Positions 7,879 through 14,674 of a DNA stretch of 37,073 bases are shown here, one piece after another. Within the stretch, counting starts at the first letter, position 1, and each line of letters begins with the position of its first letter. Origin of the DNA: an uncultured Solobacterium sp. (lineage in GTDB: Bacteria > Bacillota_I > Bacilli_A > Erysipelotrichales > Erysipelotrichaceae); assembly GCA_938039295.1 (NCBI GenBank), contig CALHUY010000063.1, forward strand, positions 1 through 37,073, in the 5' to 3' direction. The notes under the pieces were generated by a model, which was given only the letters and a program-made list of their open reading frames with translations, did not search any database and was not told the origin of the DNA. Both the position numbers and the translations under genes were made by a program.

Positions 7879-8319
7879 ATGAACAAGAAGGGCCGTGATT
7901 TCGTGGTTGCAGCAAATGCATTTAATTATTGCATTCAAGCAATTAAGGCAGAAGAAATTAAATCAACAAAGCTAAAGGGTGCAGAGACAATGCTACTATT
8001 ATATTTAGGTTTTACCCCTCAGGGCTTAACAAACACAGAATTGGTTGAATGTAGTAAGATGGATAAGGCAGCAGTATCTAGATCTCTTGCGGAGTTAGCA
8101 AAAGAAAAATTCATCCGTTTTGAATATCGAAATGGTAAGAGTAGATATGGTGCACATGCTGTATTGACAACAACTGGCAAAGAAGTCACTGACCGTATTG
8201 TAGAAAGAATTAGCAAGGTTCTTACAAAAGCGTTAGGTCATTTAAGTGCTGAAGATAAGAAATCTTTCGTAACAAATATGGCTATTGTTGCATCTGCTAT
8301 GTCAGAAATAGTAGAATAG
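7879..8319 (+). CDS. MarR-family transcriptional regulator
   Basis: A 146-residue MarR-type winged-helix protein. The HTH and wing lie at about residues 48-98 (GLTNTELVECSKMDKAAVSR, then LTTTGKEVTDRI), flanked by helical dimerisation segments. The frame is open back to ATG 7846, but GGAAGGG at 7861-7867 precedes ATG 7879 by 11 nt, and residues before that do not look like family sequence. It shares an operon with the membrane protein downstream, separated by a short hairpin. MarR proteins usually repress adjacent transport or stress genes, so this membrane protein is the obvious target. The ligand is unknown. Confidence 0.85.
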   Translation: MNKKGRDFVVAANAFNYCIQAIKAEEIKSTKLKGAETMLLLYLGFTPQGLTNTELVECSKMDKAAVSRSLAELAKEKFIRFEYRNGKSRYGAHAVLTTTGKEVTDRIVERISKVLTKALGHLSAEDKKSFVTNMAIVASAMSEIVE

Positions 8320-8331
8320 TATGGTAAAAAT

Positions 8332-8355
8332 AAGATAGAGTAATCTATCTTTTTA
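8332..8355 (+). terminator. Hairpin terminator or attenuator between marR and the membrane gene
   Basis: AAGATAGA (8332-8339) and TCTATCTT (8344-8351) enclose GTAA and run into TTTTATTTTA, directly ahead of the GGAGGA at 8362-8367. It may attenuate rather than stop transcription, since no new promoter is visible. Confidence 0.6.
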
Positions 8356-8370
8356 TTTTATGGAGGAAAT

Positions 8371-9324
8371 ATGAAGGATTATACAATTTTAGGTAGAGTA
8401 GCAAGTGGCTTAGGAATCACCTATGATAAGGACGCAGGTGTGGCTTGTGCGACAGAGATGGGTTATACATATGCATTAACAATATTCCAGAATGTATACA
8501 CAGTCATTGCCAAGTTCTGTGTTGTTGACCAAGACAATCATAAACCAAATGATTTAAATCTACGTGGTCTTGTAAGTGCTGTAAAGAAGGTGGGTAGTGC
8601 AAAAGCAAATGGTAATGTTGTAACAATTACATTCAAAACAGCATTTACTGCAAATGGTAGAGCAAAGAATATTATTTCATCTATCCCAGAAATCATTAAC
8701 TGGTTCCATATGAATGGTTACTCTAACTGTGCAGAAGAAACATTAGAACCAGCAGAGACAAGAGTATTCATCAAGCAAGGTGCAATTCACTTCTTTACAG
8801 AAGAAGTTGCAGTACAAATGTTAGCAGATCATGCAGAAGCACAAGCACAGGCTCCTACTTTCGTTGAAAACTATGCACTAGGTACAGCATTTGCTTTAGG
8901 TGGTGTTATTGCAGGTGCTATTCTGATTGTTGTGATTGGTCAGTTAGGATATATCTCAATTCTTGCTGGTGTAGCGATGGGCTTTATGACATTAACTGCA
9001 TACCAAAAGGGTGCGGGTAAGTTAAGTAAGATTGGAATTGCAATCTGCTTCGTATTAATGGTTATTGGTGTTTATTATGCAAATAAGTTTGACTTTGCAT
9101 TAACTGTTACACAGGCTTTCCATGAAGAAGGATATGTCAATGTTCGTATGATGGACTCTTTCCAGGTATTACCTGAGTTAATGGAGAGAGGTCTTGTAGA
9201 TAAGATGAACTACTATGCAATGTTTGCCTTCCAGTGTGTAGCAGCATTAGGTGGTGCGCTTTCTCCACTTACAGCATTACTACGTCAAAACAAGGCAGCT
9301 AGCATCACAAAAATTCTTGGATAG
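8371..9324 (+). CDS. Unrecognised membrane protein with soluble N-terminal half
   Basis: A 317-residue protein that I cannot assign. Residues 1-165 look soluble and globular. Four hydrophobic segments follow, at about 168-190, 191-211, 219-238 and 279-300, separated by a loop of some 40 residues between the third and fourth. There are no transporter, kinase or protease motifs. GGAGGA at 8362-8367 sets the start. It follows the MarR gene by 51 nt across a short hairpin, which suggests MarR-linked control. After it come a non-coding RNA and a strong bidirectional terminator. Confidence 0.7.
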   Translation: MKDYTILGRVASGLGITYDKDAGVACATEMGYTYALTIFQNVYTVIAKFCVVDQDNHKPNDLNLRGLVSAVKKVGSAKANGNVVTITFKTAFTANGRAKNIISSIPEIINWFHMNGYSNCAEETLEPAETRVFIKQGAIHFFTEEVAVQMLADHAEAQAQAPTFVENYALGTAFALGGVIAGAILIVVIGQLGYISILAGVAMGFMTLTAYQKGAGKLSKIGIAICFVLMVIGVYYANKFDFALTVTQAFHEEGYVNVRMMDSFQVLPELMERGLVDKMNYYAMFAFQCVAALGGALSPLTALLRQNKAASITKILG

Positions 9325-9357
9325 TACATCACATAATTTTACAAAATCTTGCCATAT

Positions 9358-9385
9358 TTGAATGACAATAAATTTGTACTATATA
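9358..9385 (+). promoter_or_regulatory. Promoter of the CCCCUU-motif RNA
   Basis: TTGAAT (9358-9363) and TATATA (9380-9385) with a 16-nt spacer; an alternative -10 is TACTAT at 9377-9382. Initiation would fall at about 9389-9392, at the foot of the first RNA hairpin. Confidence 0.45.
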
Positions 9386-9388
9386 AGT

Positions 9389-9560
9389 GCAGATAGGAAT
9401 ATCTGCCCTGAATGATTGCTCCCCTTAGCAAACATCAGTGAAATTCTATCCCCTTATTAAATAAAAACAAGAGAAGACCATGCGGAGGTCTTTTCTTGTT
9501 ATAAGGGGTAGTATCATCCGATATAGGTAAAAGGCGTTAGCTTTATAGCTAGCGCCTTTT
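9389..9560 (+). ncRNA. Candidate structured small RNA with two CCCCUUA motifs
   Basis: The gap between the membrane gene and the convergent esterase gene folds well on the plus strand. Hairpin 1 is GCAGATA (9389-9395) with TATCTGC (9400-9406) around a GGAA tetraloop. Hairpin 2 runs 9408-9438 (TTGCT with AGCAA at its tip) and exposes CCCCTT (9421-9426) in the loop. A second CCCCTTAT (9450-9457) lies in a single-stranded linker. Hairpin 3 is a 14-bp stem, 9466-9479 with 9487-9500. ATAAGGGG (9501-9508) can pair with either C-rich motif. A strong terminator ends the unit. C-rich loops of this kind are typical of Firmicute regulatory RNAs such as RsaE/RoxS; homology is not claimed. It could instead be a structured 3' UTR. 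Confidence 0.5.
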
Positions 9561-9563
9561 ATA
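9529..9563. terminator. Bidirectional terminator between the RNA and the esterase gene
   Basis: AAAAGGCGTTAGCT (9529-9542) and AGCTAGCGCCTTTT (9547-9560) form a 14-bp stem with one wobble pair and a TTAT loop. T-runs on both strands let it serve the RNA and the iron-uptake operon. Confidence 0.88.
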
Positions 9564-9572
9564 ATGTAGTAC

Positions 9573-10220
9573 TTATAGTTGTTTTTCTAACCAATCAGAT
9601 AATGCTTTATAACGATTGGCTAGATTTTCATGATGCCCAAACTCATCAAATACAGATGTAAAGTCATTCAACTGTTTATGCAGACTCGAATGAATCTCCT
9701 CTGCACACTGTGGGGCGTTATCTAAAATATTGTTGTGGTGTGAACCTTCTGTTTTGCCGTTATACAAGTAAACGCTAGCGTTTTGGTTGATAACGGGATT
9801 CTCTTTACAGAATTCAACAAACTTAGGATACCAAAATGATCCACAGATAGAGAATACAGCACTAGGAATATTTGTGCGATACAAGCTATATACTGCTGCT
9901 AGTCCACCTAAGGAGTATCCTCCATAAAAGATTTTGCTTGTATCGATAGAATACTTACTTTGAAGTTCTGGTAGAACTTTGTGGAATAGTTCGTTGTGGT
10001 ATTCATCTGCTTGACCACCAAAGTTTTCTGCGCCCAAACGGATTGCAGTAGCGTGCCATGGCGTGTAATCCACTACTCTATTTTCTGGTATTAGACCAAT
10101 AAGAATTGCTTTTTCTTTGAAAGCAGTGAAGTGATGAAGATCACCATCATTGATTAGAATGAGTGGATATTCCTGACATGGATCATAGTTTTGTGGTAGT
10201 GATAGTTTTGTTTGAATCAT
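9573..10220 (-). CDS. Siderophore-type esterase (PF00756 fold)
   Basis: A 215-residue alpha/beta hydrolase of the esterase D / Fes-IroE-BesA group. The nucleophile elbow GGYSLGG places Ser at 103, and GHHEN (195-199) is the likely catalytic-histidine region. There is no signal peptide, so it acts in the cytoplasm. It is the last gene of a ferric-siderophore ABC operon, beginning 1 nt after the lipoprotein gene's stop with almost no ribosome site, which implies coupled translation. Enzymes in this position hydrolyse trilactone or ester siderophores such as enterobactin or bacillibactin to release iron after import. The operon has no biosynthetic genes, so use of siderophores made by other organisms is inferred. 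Confidence 0.82.
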   Translation of the reverse strand: MIQTKLSLPQNYDPCQEYPLILINDGDLHHFTAFKEKAILIGLIPENRVVDYTPWHATAIRLGAENFGGQADEYHNELFHKVLPELQSKYSIDTSKIFYGGYSLGGLAAVYSLYRTNIPSAVFSICGSFWYPKFVEFCKENPVINQNASVYLYNGKTEGSHHNNILDNAPQCAEEIHSSLHKQLNDFTSVFDEFGHHENLANRYKALSDWLEKQL

Positions 10221-10221
10221 C

Positions 10222-11241
10222 TTATTTCTTTAGGAATGAGTTGATTGATTCAAGAGCGTCAATCACAGATGGACCATAATCCATGAACTCATCATAAGAG
10301 ATTGTTAGGATCTTACCATTTTTGATTGCAGGAACATCAGCGAGTACTGCGTTATTCTTCATAAGTTCTACAGCGTTAGCATCTAACTTCTGATTACGGT
10401 CACTTGTAACGTAGATAATGAATTCAGGTGCAGATGTTACTAAGTTTTCTAGAGTTAATCCAGAAGTACCTGTTGCGACATTTGTATAACCGAATGCATT
10501 TAGAACACTTTCTTGTAGTGCTGACTTATATGCACCGTATGTTTCATCATTGTATGCACACATGATGAGCGCATTCTTTAATTCCTTTGGTTGGTTTTTA
10601 TTAGCGGATAGTACAGAATCAACTCTTTCTTGTAGCTGCTTTGCGTATGCGTTTGCTTTTTCTTGTACGTTGAAGATGATACCGATATTGATGATGTCTT
10701 CAATAACGTTGTTTAAGCTTTGTTCTGTATTAGAAACAGATGCCTTTTGGGAGTAGATATTGATACCATTTTGGTTCCATGTATCTACAGTTCCGAGTGA
10801 CTTATCTGAGAACATCATATTTCTGCCGATAATTGCATCAGGGTTGTAGGAGAGTGCTACTTCTTGAGAAACTGTCTTCTTATCTCCGATGTGAGGAATC
10901 TTTTCGATTGCTTCAGCGTAGCTATCTGTAACCTTGTTATCTGGATCAAGCATACCAACAATCTTATCTTGTAGACCTAAATCAATTAGGATCTTTGTAG
11001 CAGATAAGTTGTTTGTAATTACGTGTTCAGGAGCTTGTTCAAATGTTTGTGTAATTTCTGTACCATCACCATTGTATGTAGTGATTGTTACAGGATACTT
11101 TGTTTCTTCTGCTTTTGTTTCTGTTGTGTTTTCTGTTGTTGATGTTGTGCTGTCCTTTTGGGATGTTGTGGATTTGTTGCTGCAACCAATCAATGAGAAT
11201 GATAATACTGCAGCGAGTGTAGCGTTTAATAATTTTTTCAT
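10222..11241 (-). CDS. Iron-siderophore ABC transporter substrate-binding lipoprotein
   Basis: A 339-residue lipoprotein of the FecB/FhuD/BtuF (TroA-like) class. The signal peptide ends in the lipobox LIGC with C20, followed by a Ser/Thr-rich tether to about residue 45. The binding fold then follows, with PEHVITNNLSATKILIDLGL and IPHIGDKKTVSQEVAL typical of the two-lobed family with a rigid helical hinge. An ATG at 11256 overlaps the ATPase stop, but AAAGGA lies 7 nt before ATG 11241, which gives a normal signal peptide. It captures a ferric-siderophore complex at the cell surface for the permease. Confidence 0.92.
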   Translation of the reverse strand: MKKLLNATLAAVLSFSLIGCSNKSTTSQKDSTTSTTENTTETKAEETKYPVTITTYNGDGTEITQTFEQAPEHVITNNLSATKILIDLGLQDKIVGMLDPDNKVTDSYAEAIEKIPHIGDKKTVSQEVALSYNPDAIIGRNMMFSDKSLGTVDTWNQNGINIYSQKASVSNTEQSLNNVIEDIINIGIIFNVQEKANAYAKQLQERVDSVLSANKNQPKELKNALIMCAYNDETYGAYKSALQESVLNAFGYTNVATGTSGLTLENLVTSAPEFIIYVTSDRNQKLDANAVELMKNNAVLADVPAIKNGKILTISYDEFMDYGPSVIDALESINSFLKK

Positions 11242-11252
11242 GAGTTTTCCTT

Positions 11253-12008
11253 TCATATATACTCTATTAATGCCTGTTGATCAGGGGTCCATGTCAGTTT
11301 ACAGTTGATGCCATATACGTCATGCATCGATTGTTCTGTAATTGTTGTTTGTGGTTTTCCTTCATAGCGGATGGTGCCTTGCTTCATCAGATAGATATAA
11401 TCTGAATAGCGACATGCAAGTTGAATATCATGTAATACCGCAAGAACATTGATATTTAAGTCTTTTACGATTTGCAGAATTTCAATTTGATATCGAATAT
11501 CTAAGTGATTGGTTGGCTCATCCAATAGAAGTAGAGTTGGTTGTTGTGCGATGGCACGGGCTAAGGCAACACGTTGTTTTTCCCCTCCGGACAAGGAGAG
11601 ATAGGAACGGTCTGCTTTATCTAGCATGCCAACTTTCTGTAGTGCGTCTTCAACGATTTTATAATCTTTCTGCGTTTCTGATTGCATAAATGGGATATGA
11701 GGCGTTCTCCCAAGAAGAACCATATCTTTGACGCTACAATCAAAATTGATTTCGTTGAACTGTGCTACGACTGCAATTTTCTTTGCGGCTTCTCTTAGGT
11801 GTAAATCATCGATGCTTTGATCATTGAATAAAATTTCACCAGAATCTCTTTTCAAAACACGGTAGATATTCTTTAGCAGTGTTGTCTTTCCACAACCGTT
11901 TGGGCCAAGTATAGAAACGAAGCGCTGTTTATCTACATTGATGGAAACGTGGTCTAGAATTTTTTTATCCTTGATGGAATAACATACATCTTTACAAGTT
12001 AGATCCAT
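11253..12008 (-). CDS. Iron-siderophore ABC transporter ATP-binding protein
   Basis: A 251-residue FepC/FecE/FhuC-type ATPase. Walker A is GPNGCGKT (35-42), the Q-loop VAQF is near 81-84, the signature LSGGEKQR is at 139-146, and Walker B LLLLDEPTNHLD is at 159-170, followed by the H-loop LHD. GGTGG 6 nt upstream supports the start, which lies 2 nt after the permease stop. It powers import by the FecCD-type permease homodimer. The operon order is permease, ATPase, lipoprotein, esterase. Confidence 0.95.
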   Translation of the reverse strand: MDLTCKDVCYSIKDKKILDHVSINVDKQRFVSILGPNGCGKTTLLKNIYRVLKRDSGEILFNDQSIDDLHLREAAKKIAVVAQFNEINFDCSVKDMVLLGRTPHIPFMQSETQKDYKIVEDALQKVGMLDKADRSYLSLSGGEKQRVALARAIAQQPTLLLLDEPTNHLDIRYQIEILQIVKDLNINVLAVLHDIQLACRYSDYIYLMKQGTIRYEGKPQTTITEQSMHDVYGINCKLTWTPDQQALIEYI

Positions 12009-12010
12009 AT

Positions 12011-13042
12011 TTAACCACCTTTCTGATTCTTAATGACAATGTAGACAAAGAATGGTGCACCAACAAGTGCCGTAAAGATACCAATTGGTAACTCCGCATT
12101 CGGTATAAGACAACGTGATAGTACATCTGCCCATACCACAAAGAGACTTCCTAGGACGATTGAGATAGGAATCATTTTCTGGTGATTTGTACCGACAAGA
12201 GTTCTTGCGATATGTGGTGTAATGAGTCCCACAAAGCCGATAATTCCACAACTTGAAACGAGAATACCTGTTATAAATGATATGACTAGCATGTAAATCA
12301 TTCTGTATTTCTGTAGGGAAATACCTAGAGTAATTGCGACTTCATCTCCCATCAACATTGCATTCATGATGCGGTGTTGTGTCATAAAAAAGATACAAGC
12401 AACAAGGACAATGATGAGTGGTAGGATAATACTTCCCCATGAGGAGCTAGCAAGAGAACCCATGGTCCAGAATTTGATGGTCATCATACTGTCGGAGTTT
12501 GCGCCGATAGAGATGATGAAGTTGGAAATTGCACTAAAGAGGGCATTGACGACAACGCCAGATAATATAAGACTTGTGGTTGTAATCTTTTTGCTTGCAG
12601 AAGCAATTACCAATACGATGATTGTTGCAATGATTGCACCAAGGAAAGCACCAAAACCGATAAAGGATTTAAGACCCAGAATGATTAAGAGAGTTGCACC
12701 AAAGGTTGCACCTGCAGAGATTCCTAATATATATGGTTCACATATTGGGTTATTCACCGTCGTCTGCATCGTACTACCACAAAGCGCAAGACCTGCACCA
12801 GCGATAAGCCCCATAATGACACGAGGACTACGCATATTCCATATAATCGCAATTGTAGATTTCGTAATATGATCTACATTTCCAATATGAAATAGTTGAT
12901 TGATGATAATTTGATATGTATCCGCAATAGGAATCTTTACAGCACCAAGAGATACGGCAACGAGCAAAGAAATCCCCAAACAGATACATAAGAACAGTAA
13001 TAGATATGGAAATGTAATATCACGTTTCGACTTCGCTATCAT
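12011..13042 (-). CDS. FecCD-family iron-siderophore ABC permease
   Basis: A 343-residue BtuC/FecCD-type permease with about ten membrane helices. Recognisable blocks are RSPRVIMGLIAGAGLALCGSTMQ (split here as RSPRVIMGLIAG and LALCGSTMQ), NPICEPYILGISAGA, and GLITPHIARTLVG. Only one permease gene is present, so the channel should be a homodimer, unlike two-subunit FecC/FecD systems. The start codon has only a distant AAAGG, so initiation may be weak. It is the first gene of the operon; the promoter and a GTTAG/CTAAC operator lie at 13071-13128. Confidence 0.94.
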   Translation of the reverse strand: MIAKSKRDITFPYLLLFLCICLGISLLVAVSLGAVKIPIADTYQIIINQLFHIGNVDHITKSTIAIIWNMRSPRVIMGLIAGAGLALCGSTMQTTVNNPICEPYILGISAGATFGATLLIILGLKSFIGFGAFLGAIIATIIVLVIASASKKITTTSLILSGVVVNALFSAISNFIISIGANSDSMMTIKFWTMGSLASSSWGSIILPLIIVLVACIFFMTQHRIMNAMLMGDEVAITLGISLQKYRMIYMLVISFITGILVSSCGIIGFVGLITPHIARTLVGTNHQKMIPISIVLGSLFVVWADVLSRCLIPNAELPIGIFTALVGAPFFVYIVIKNQKGG

Positions 13043-13070
13043 TAGAGTTTATGTCATACCTTTCAAGTAA

Positions 13071-13090
13071 GTTAGTTAGAGAAAACTAAC
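13071..13090 (-). promoter_or_regulatory. GTTAG...CTAAC operator of the siderophore operon
   Basis: GTTAGTT (13071-13077) and AACTAAC (13084-13090) form an inverted repeat with a 6-nt centre, i.e. GTTAG-N10-CTAAC. It lies just downstream of the minus-strand -10 (TATAAT, 13105-13100), at about +3 to +22, a repressor position. The related repeat before pflB has the same N10 spacing. Confidence 0.6.
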
Positions 13091-13095
13091 CACCG

Positions 13096-13128
13096 TATCA
13101 TTATAAATGGAAAGTTTATCATTTTAAA
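13096..13128 (-). promoter_or_regulatory. Siderophore operon promoter with 21-bp-spaced direct repeats
   Basis: On the minus strand TTTAAA (13128-13123) and TATAAT (13105-13100) form a -35/-10 pair with 17 nt between. Each lies within a 12-bp direct repeat, TTTAWAATGATA, at 13128-13117 and 13107-13096, 21 bp apart. Two-turn direct repeats are the usual target of AraC-type activators, and such a regulator is encoded divergently. Confidence 0.5.
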
Positions 13129-13147
13129 TGTAGAATAGTAAAAAAAC

Positions 13148-13175
13148 ATGGATAATTATGTAAAATATTATCCAT
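13148..13175 (+). promoter_or_regulatory. Inverted repeat in the araC-type gene leader
   Basis: ATGGATAAT (13148-13156) and ATTATCCAT (13167-13175) are perfect 9-bp arms 10 nt apart, 33 nt before the AraC start codon. The inner GATAAT/ATTATC halves resemble Fur-box halves, but the spacing is not canonical. It could be an operator or an RNA hairpin. Confidence 0.4.
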
Positions 13176-13208
13176 ATAAGAAAGATTGTCTAAAGAAGAG
13201 GTAAAACG

Positions 13209-14012
13209 ATGCAAAAAAAAGACTTTATGATTGCCTGCCAAAAGGAGTATACCAGTCGTAAATTATTGATTACAGGTATATCTATGCAGAAGAAAGAGAG
13301 TGGAAAACAAATTTCCTACGATACTACACATAGTGCCTTTATTTATCCCCTTTCAGGAAGTGCGAAAATTTCGTTTAATGATCAAACTTTTGATGCAAAT
13401 CCAAATCATATTATCCATGGAGCGAAAAATCAGAGAGTTCTATTTGAAGTAAGTTCAAAAGAACCGTTTGTTCATTTGAATATCTACTATGACCCAGAGG
13501 TTCCATGGCATGGCAGCAGCGATATCATGAATATGGTATATGAAATTTCTGCGTTTCAAGATAGTAGTTCTATTGAGTTATTGAATCGTTTAAAAAATAG
13601 TGTCATACGTGCAAATTGGGATGATCAGATTCAACGTAATTTAATCGCACAACAATTGATTCTAAGTTCCTTTGGGTATTCCTATATTAATCAAGAGTTA
13701 TTACAAATTGAAAATGCGATTGAACTAATGGAGATGGCTTATTATAAGAATTTAAAGTTAAAAGATTTAGCAGAAGCTGCACAGATGGATGAGGCACATT
13801 TTTCCTATAAGTTCAACAAAGTCTACCATATTCGTCCAATCGACTATTTGATTCGTTTGCGATTAAGAAAAGCAGCCGACTTATTACTAAAGGGTTATTC
13901 AGTAAAAGAGGCTGCTTGGAATGTAGGATATCAAGATCCATTATATTTTAGTCGATTGTATAAAAAACATTTTGGAATATCTCCAAGTCATGCGTATCGA
14001 AATGAAGATTAA
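13209..14012 (+). CDS. AraC-family regulator of the siderophore operon
   Basis: A 267-residue AraC/XylS regulator. The N-terminal ~150 residues form a cupin-like sensor (FIYPLSGSAKISFNDQTFDA). The C-terminal double HTH is at about 168-265, with LKDLAEAAQMDEAHFSYKFN and VKEAAWNVGYQDPLYFSRLY. AAGAGG at 13196-13201 sets the start. Divergent AraC proteins beside Fe-siderophore operons (the Btr/YbtA type) usually sense the ferric siderophore and activate uptake, which is the likely role here. Its 3' end overlaps the convergent ktrA-type gene by 4 bp, and no terminator separates them. Confidence 0.88.
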   Translation: MQKKDFMIACQKEYTSRKLLITGISMQKKESGKQISYDTTHSAFIYPLSGSAKISFNDQTFDANPNHIIHGAKNQRVLFEVSSKEPFVHLNIYYDPEVPWHGSSDIMNMVYEISAFQDSSSIELLNRLKNSVIRANWDDQIQRNLIAQQLILSSFGYSYINQELLQIENAIELMEMAYYKNLKLKDLAEAAQMDEAHFSYKFNKVYHIRPIDYLIRLRLRKAADLLLKGYSVKEAAWNVGYQDPLYFSRLYKKHFGISPSHAYRNED

Positions 14013-14662
14013 CCTAAAATATGGAATGCGCTACGAATATCTTTGTCTTTTCCTAATACTAATAGAGATTCTTCGGAATTGAGTACGTGTGCAGCTCCTG
14101 GTGTAACAGAGATATCGTCATCCTTCTTGATTGCGATGATATTGATGTTATAGTGCTTACGAACATCTACCTGACCAATTGTCTTACCTAACCATTCATT
14201 TGGGACAGCGATTTCGAATACTGCAAAGTCTTTGCCAATCTGAATGTAGTCAAATATATTATCACTGCTATAACGCATCGCTGTTAAGTTACCCATTAAT
14301 TTTTCAGGATACACAACTGCATCTGCGCCATTACGTAGTAAGAACTTTTCTTGTGTATCACGTGCAGCACGGGATACGACTTTTCTTGCGCCTAATTCCT
14401 TTAGGTAGGATGTAATTTCTAGGGATGCTAGGAAGTTATCGCCAACCGCTACGATACATACATCGAAGTTCTTAAGACCAAGTGTCTTTAAGAAGTCTTG
14501 GTTTGTCGCATCACCAACTTCAGCGTTTGTAACATAAGGTAATACTTCTCTTACCTTTTCCTCATCGTTATCAATACCTAATACCTGAATATCTAAATCG
14601 TTTAACTTGCGGGCGATATGACGGCCAAAACGACCCATACCAATAATTAAAATCTGTTTCAT
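14009..14662 (-). CDS. ktrA: KtrA-type potassium uptake regulator (RCK domain protein)
   Basis: A 217-residue TrkA/KtrA protein with an N-terminal RCK_N Rossmann domain (IIGMGRFGRHIA at 6-17, acidic ribose-binding IDNDEEK) and a C-terminal RCK_C domain from about residue 135. Members form an octameric ring beneath the KtrB/TrkH channel and gate it with ATP/ADP or NAD(H); RCK_C may bind c-di-AMP. The ribosome site AGGAGAG lies upstream of ATG 14662, 12 nt after the ktrB-type stop, so the two genes are co-transcribed. ktrC would be an equally good name. Confidence 0.9.
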   Translation of the reverse strand: MKQILIIGMGRFGRHIARKLNDLDIQVLGIDNDEEKVREVLPYVTNAEVGDATNQDFLKTLGLKNFDVCIVAVGDNFLASLEITSYLKELGARKVVSRAARDTQEKFLLRNGADAVVYPEKLMGNLTAMRYSSDNIFDYIQIGKDFAVFEIAVPNEWLGKTIGQVDVRKHYNINIIAIKKDDDISVTPGAAHVLNSEESLLVLGKDKDIRSAFHILG

Positions 14663-14674
14663 ACTCTCTCCTAT

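Noticed and set aside
12366..12872. 168-codon plus-strand ORF inside the FecCD permease gene
   Set aside because: Shadow of a membrane protein gene in the opposite strand, with no initiation signals.
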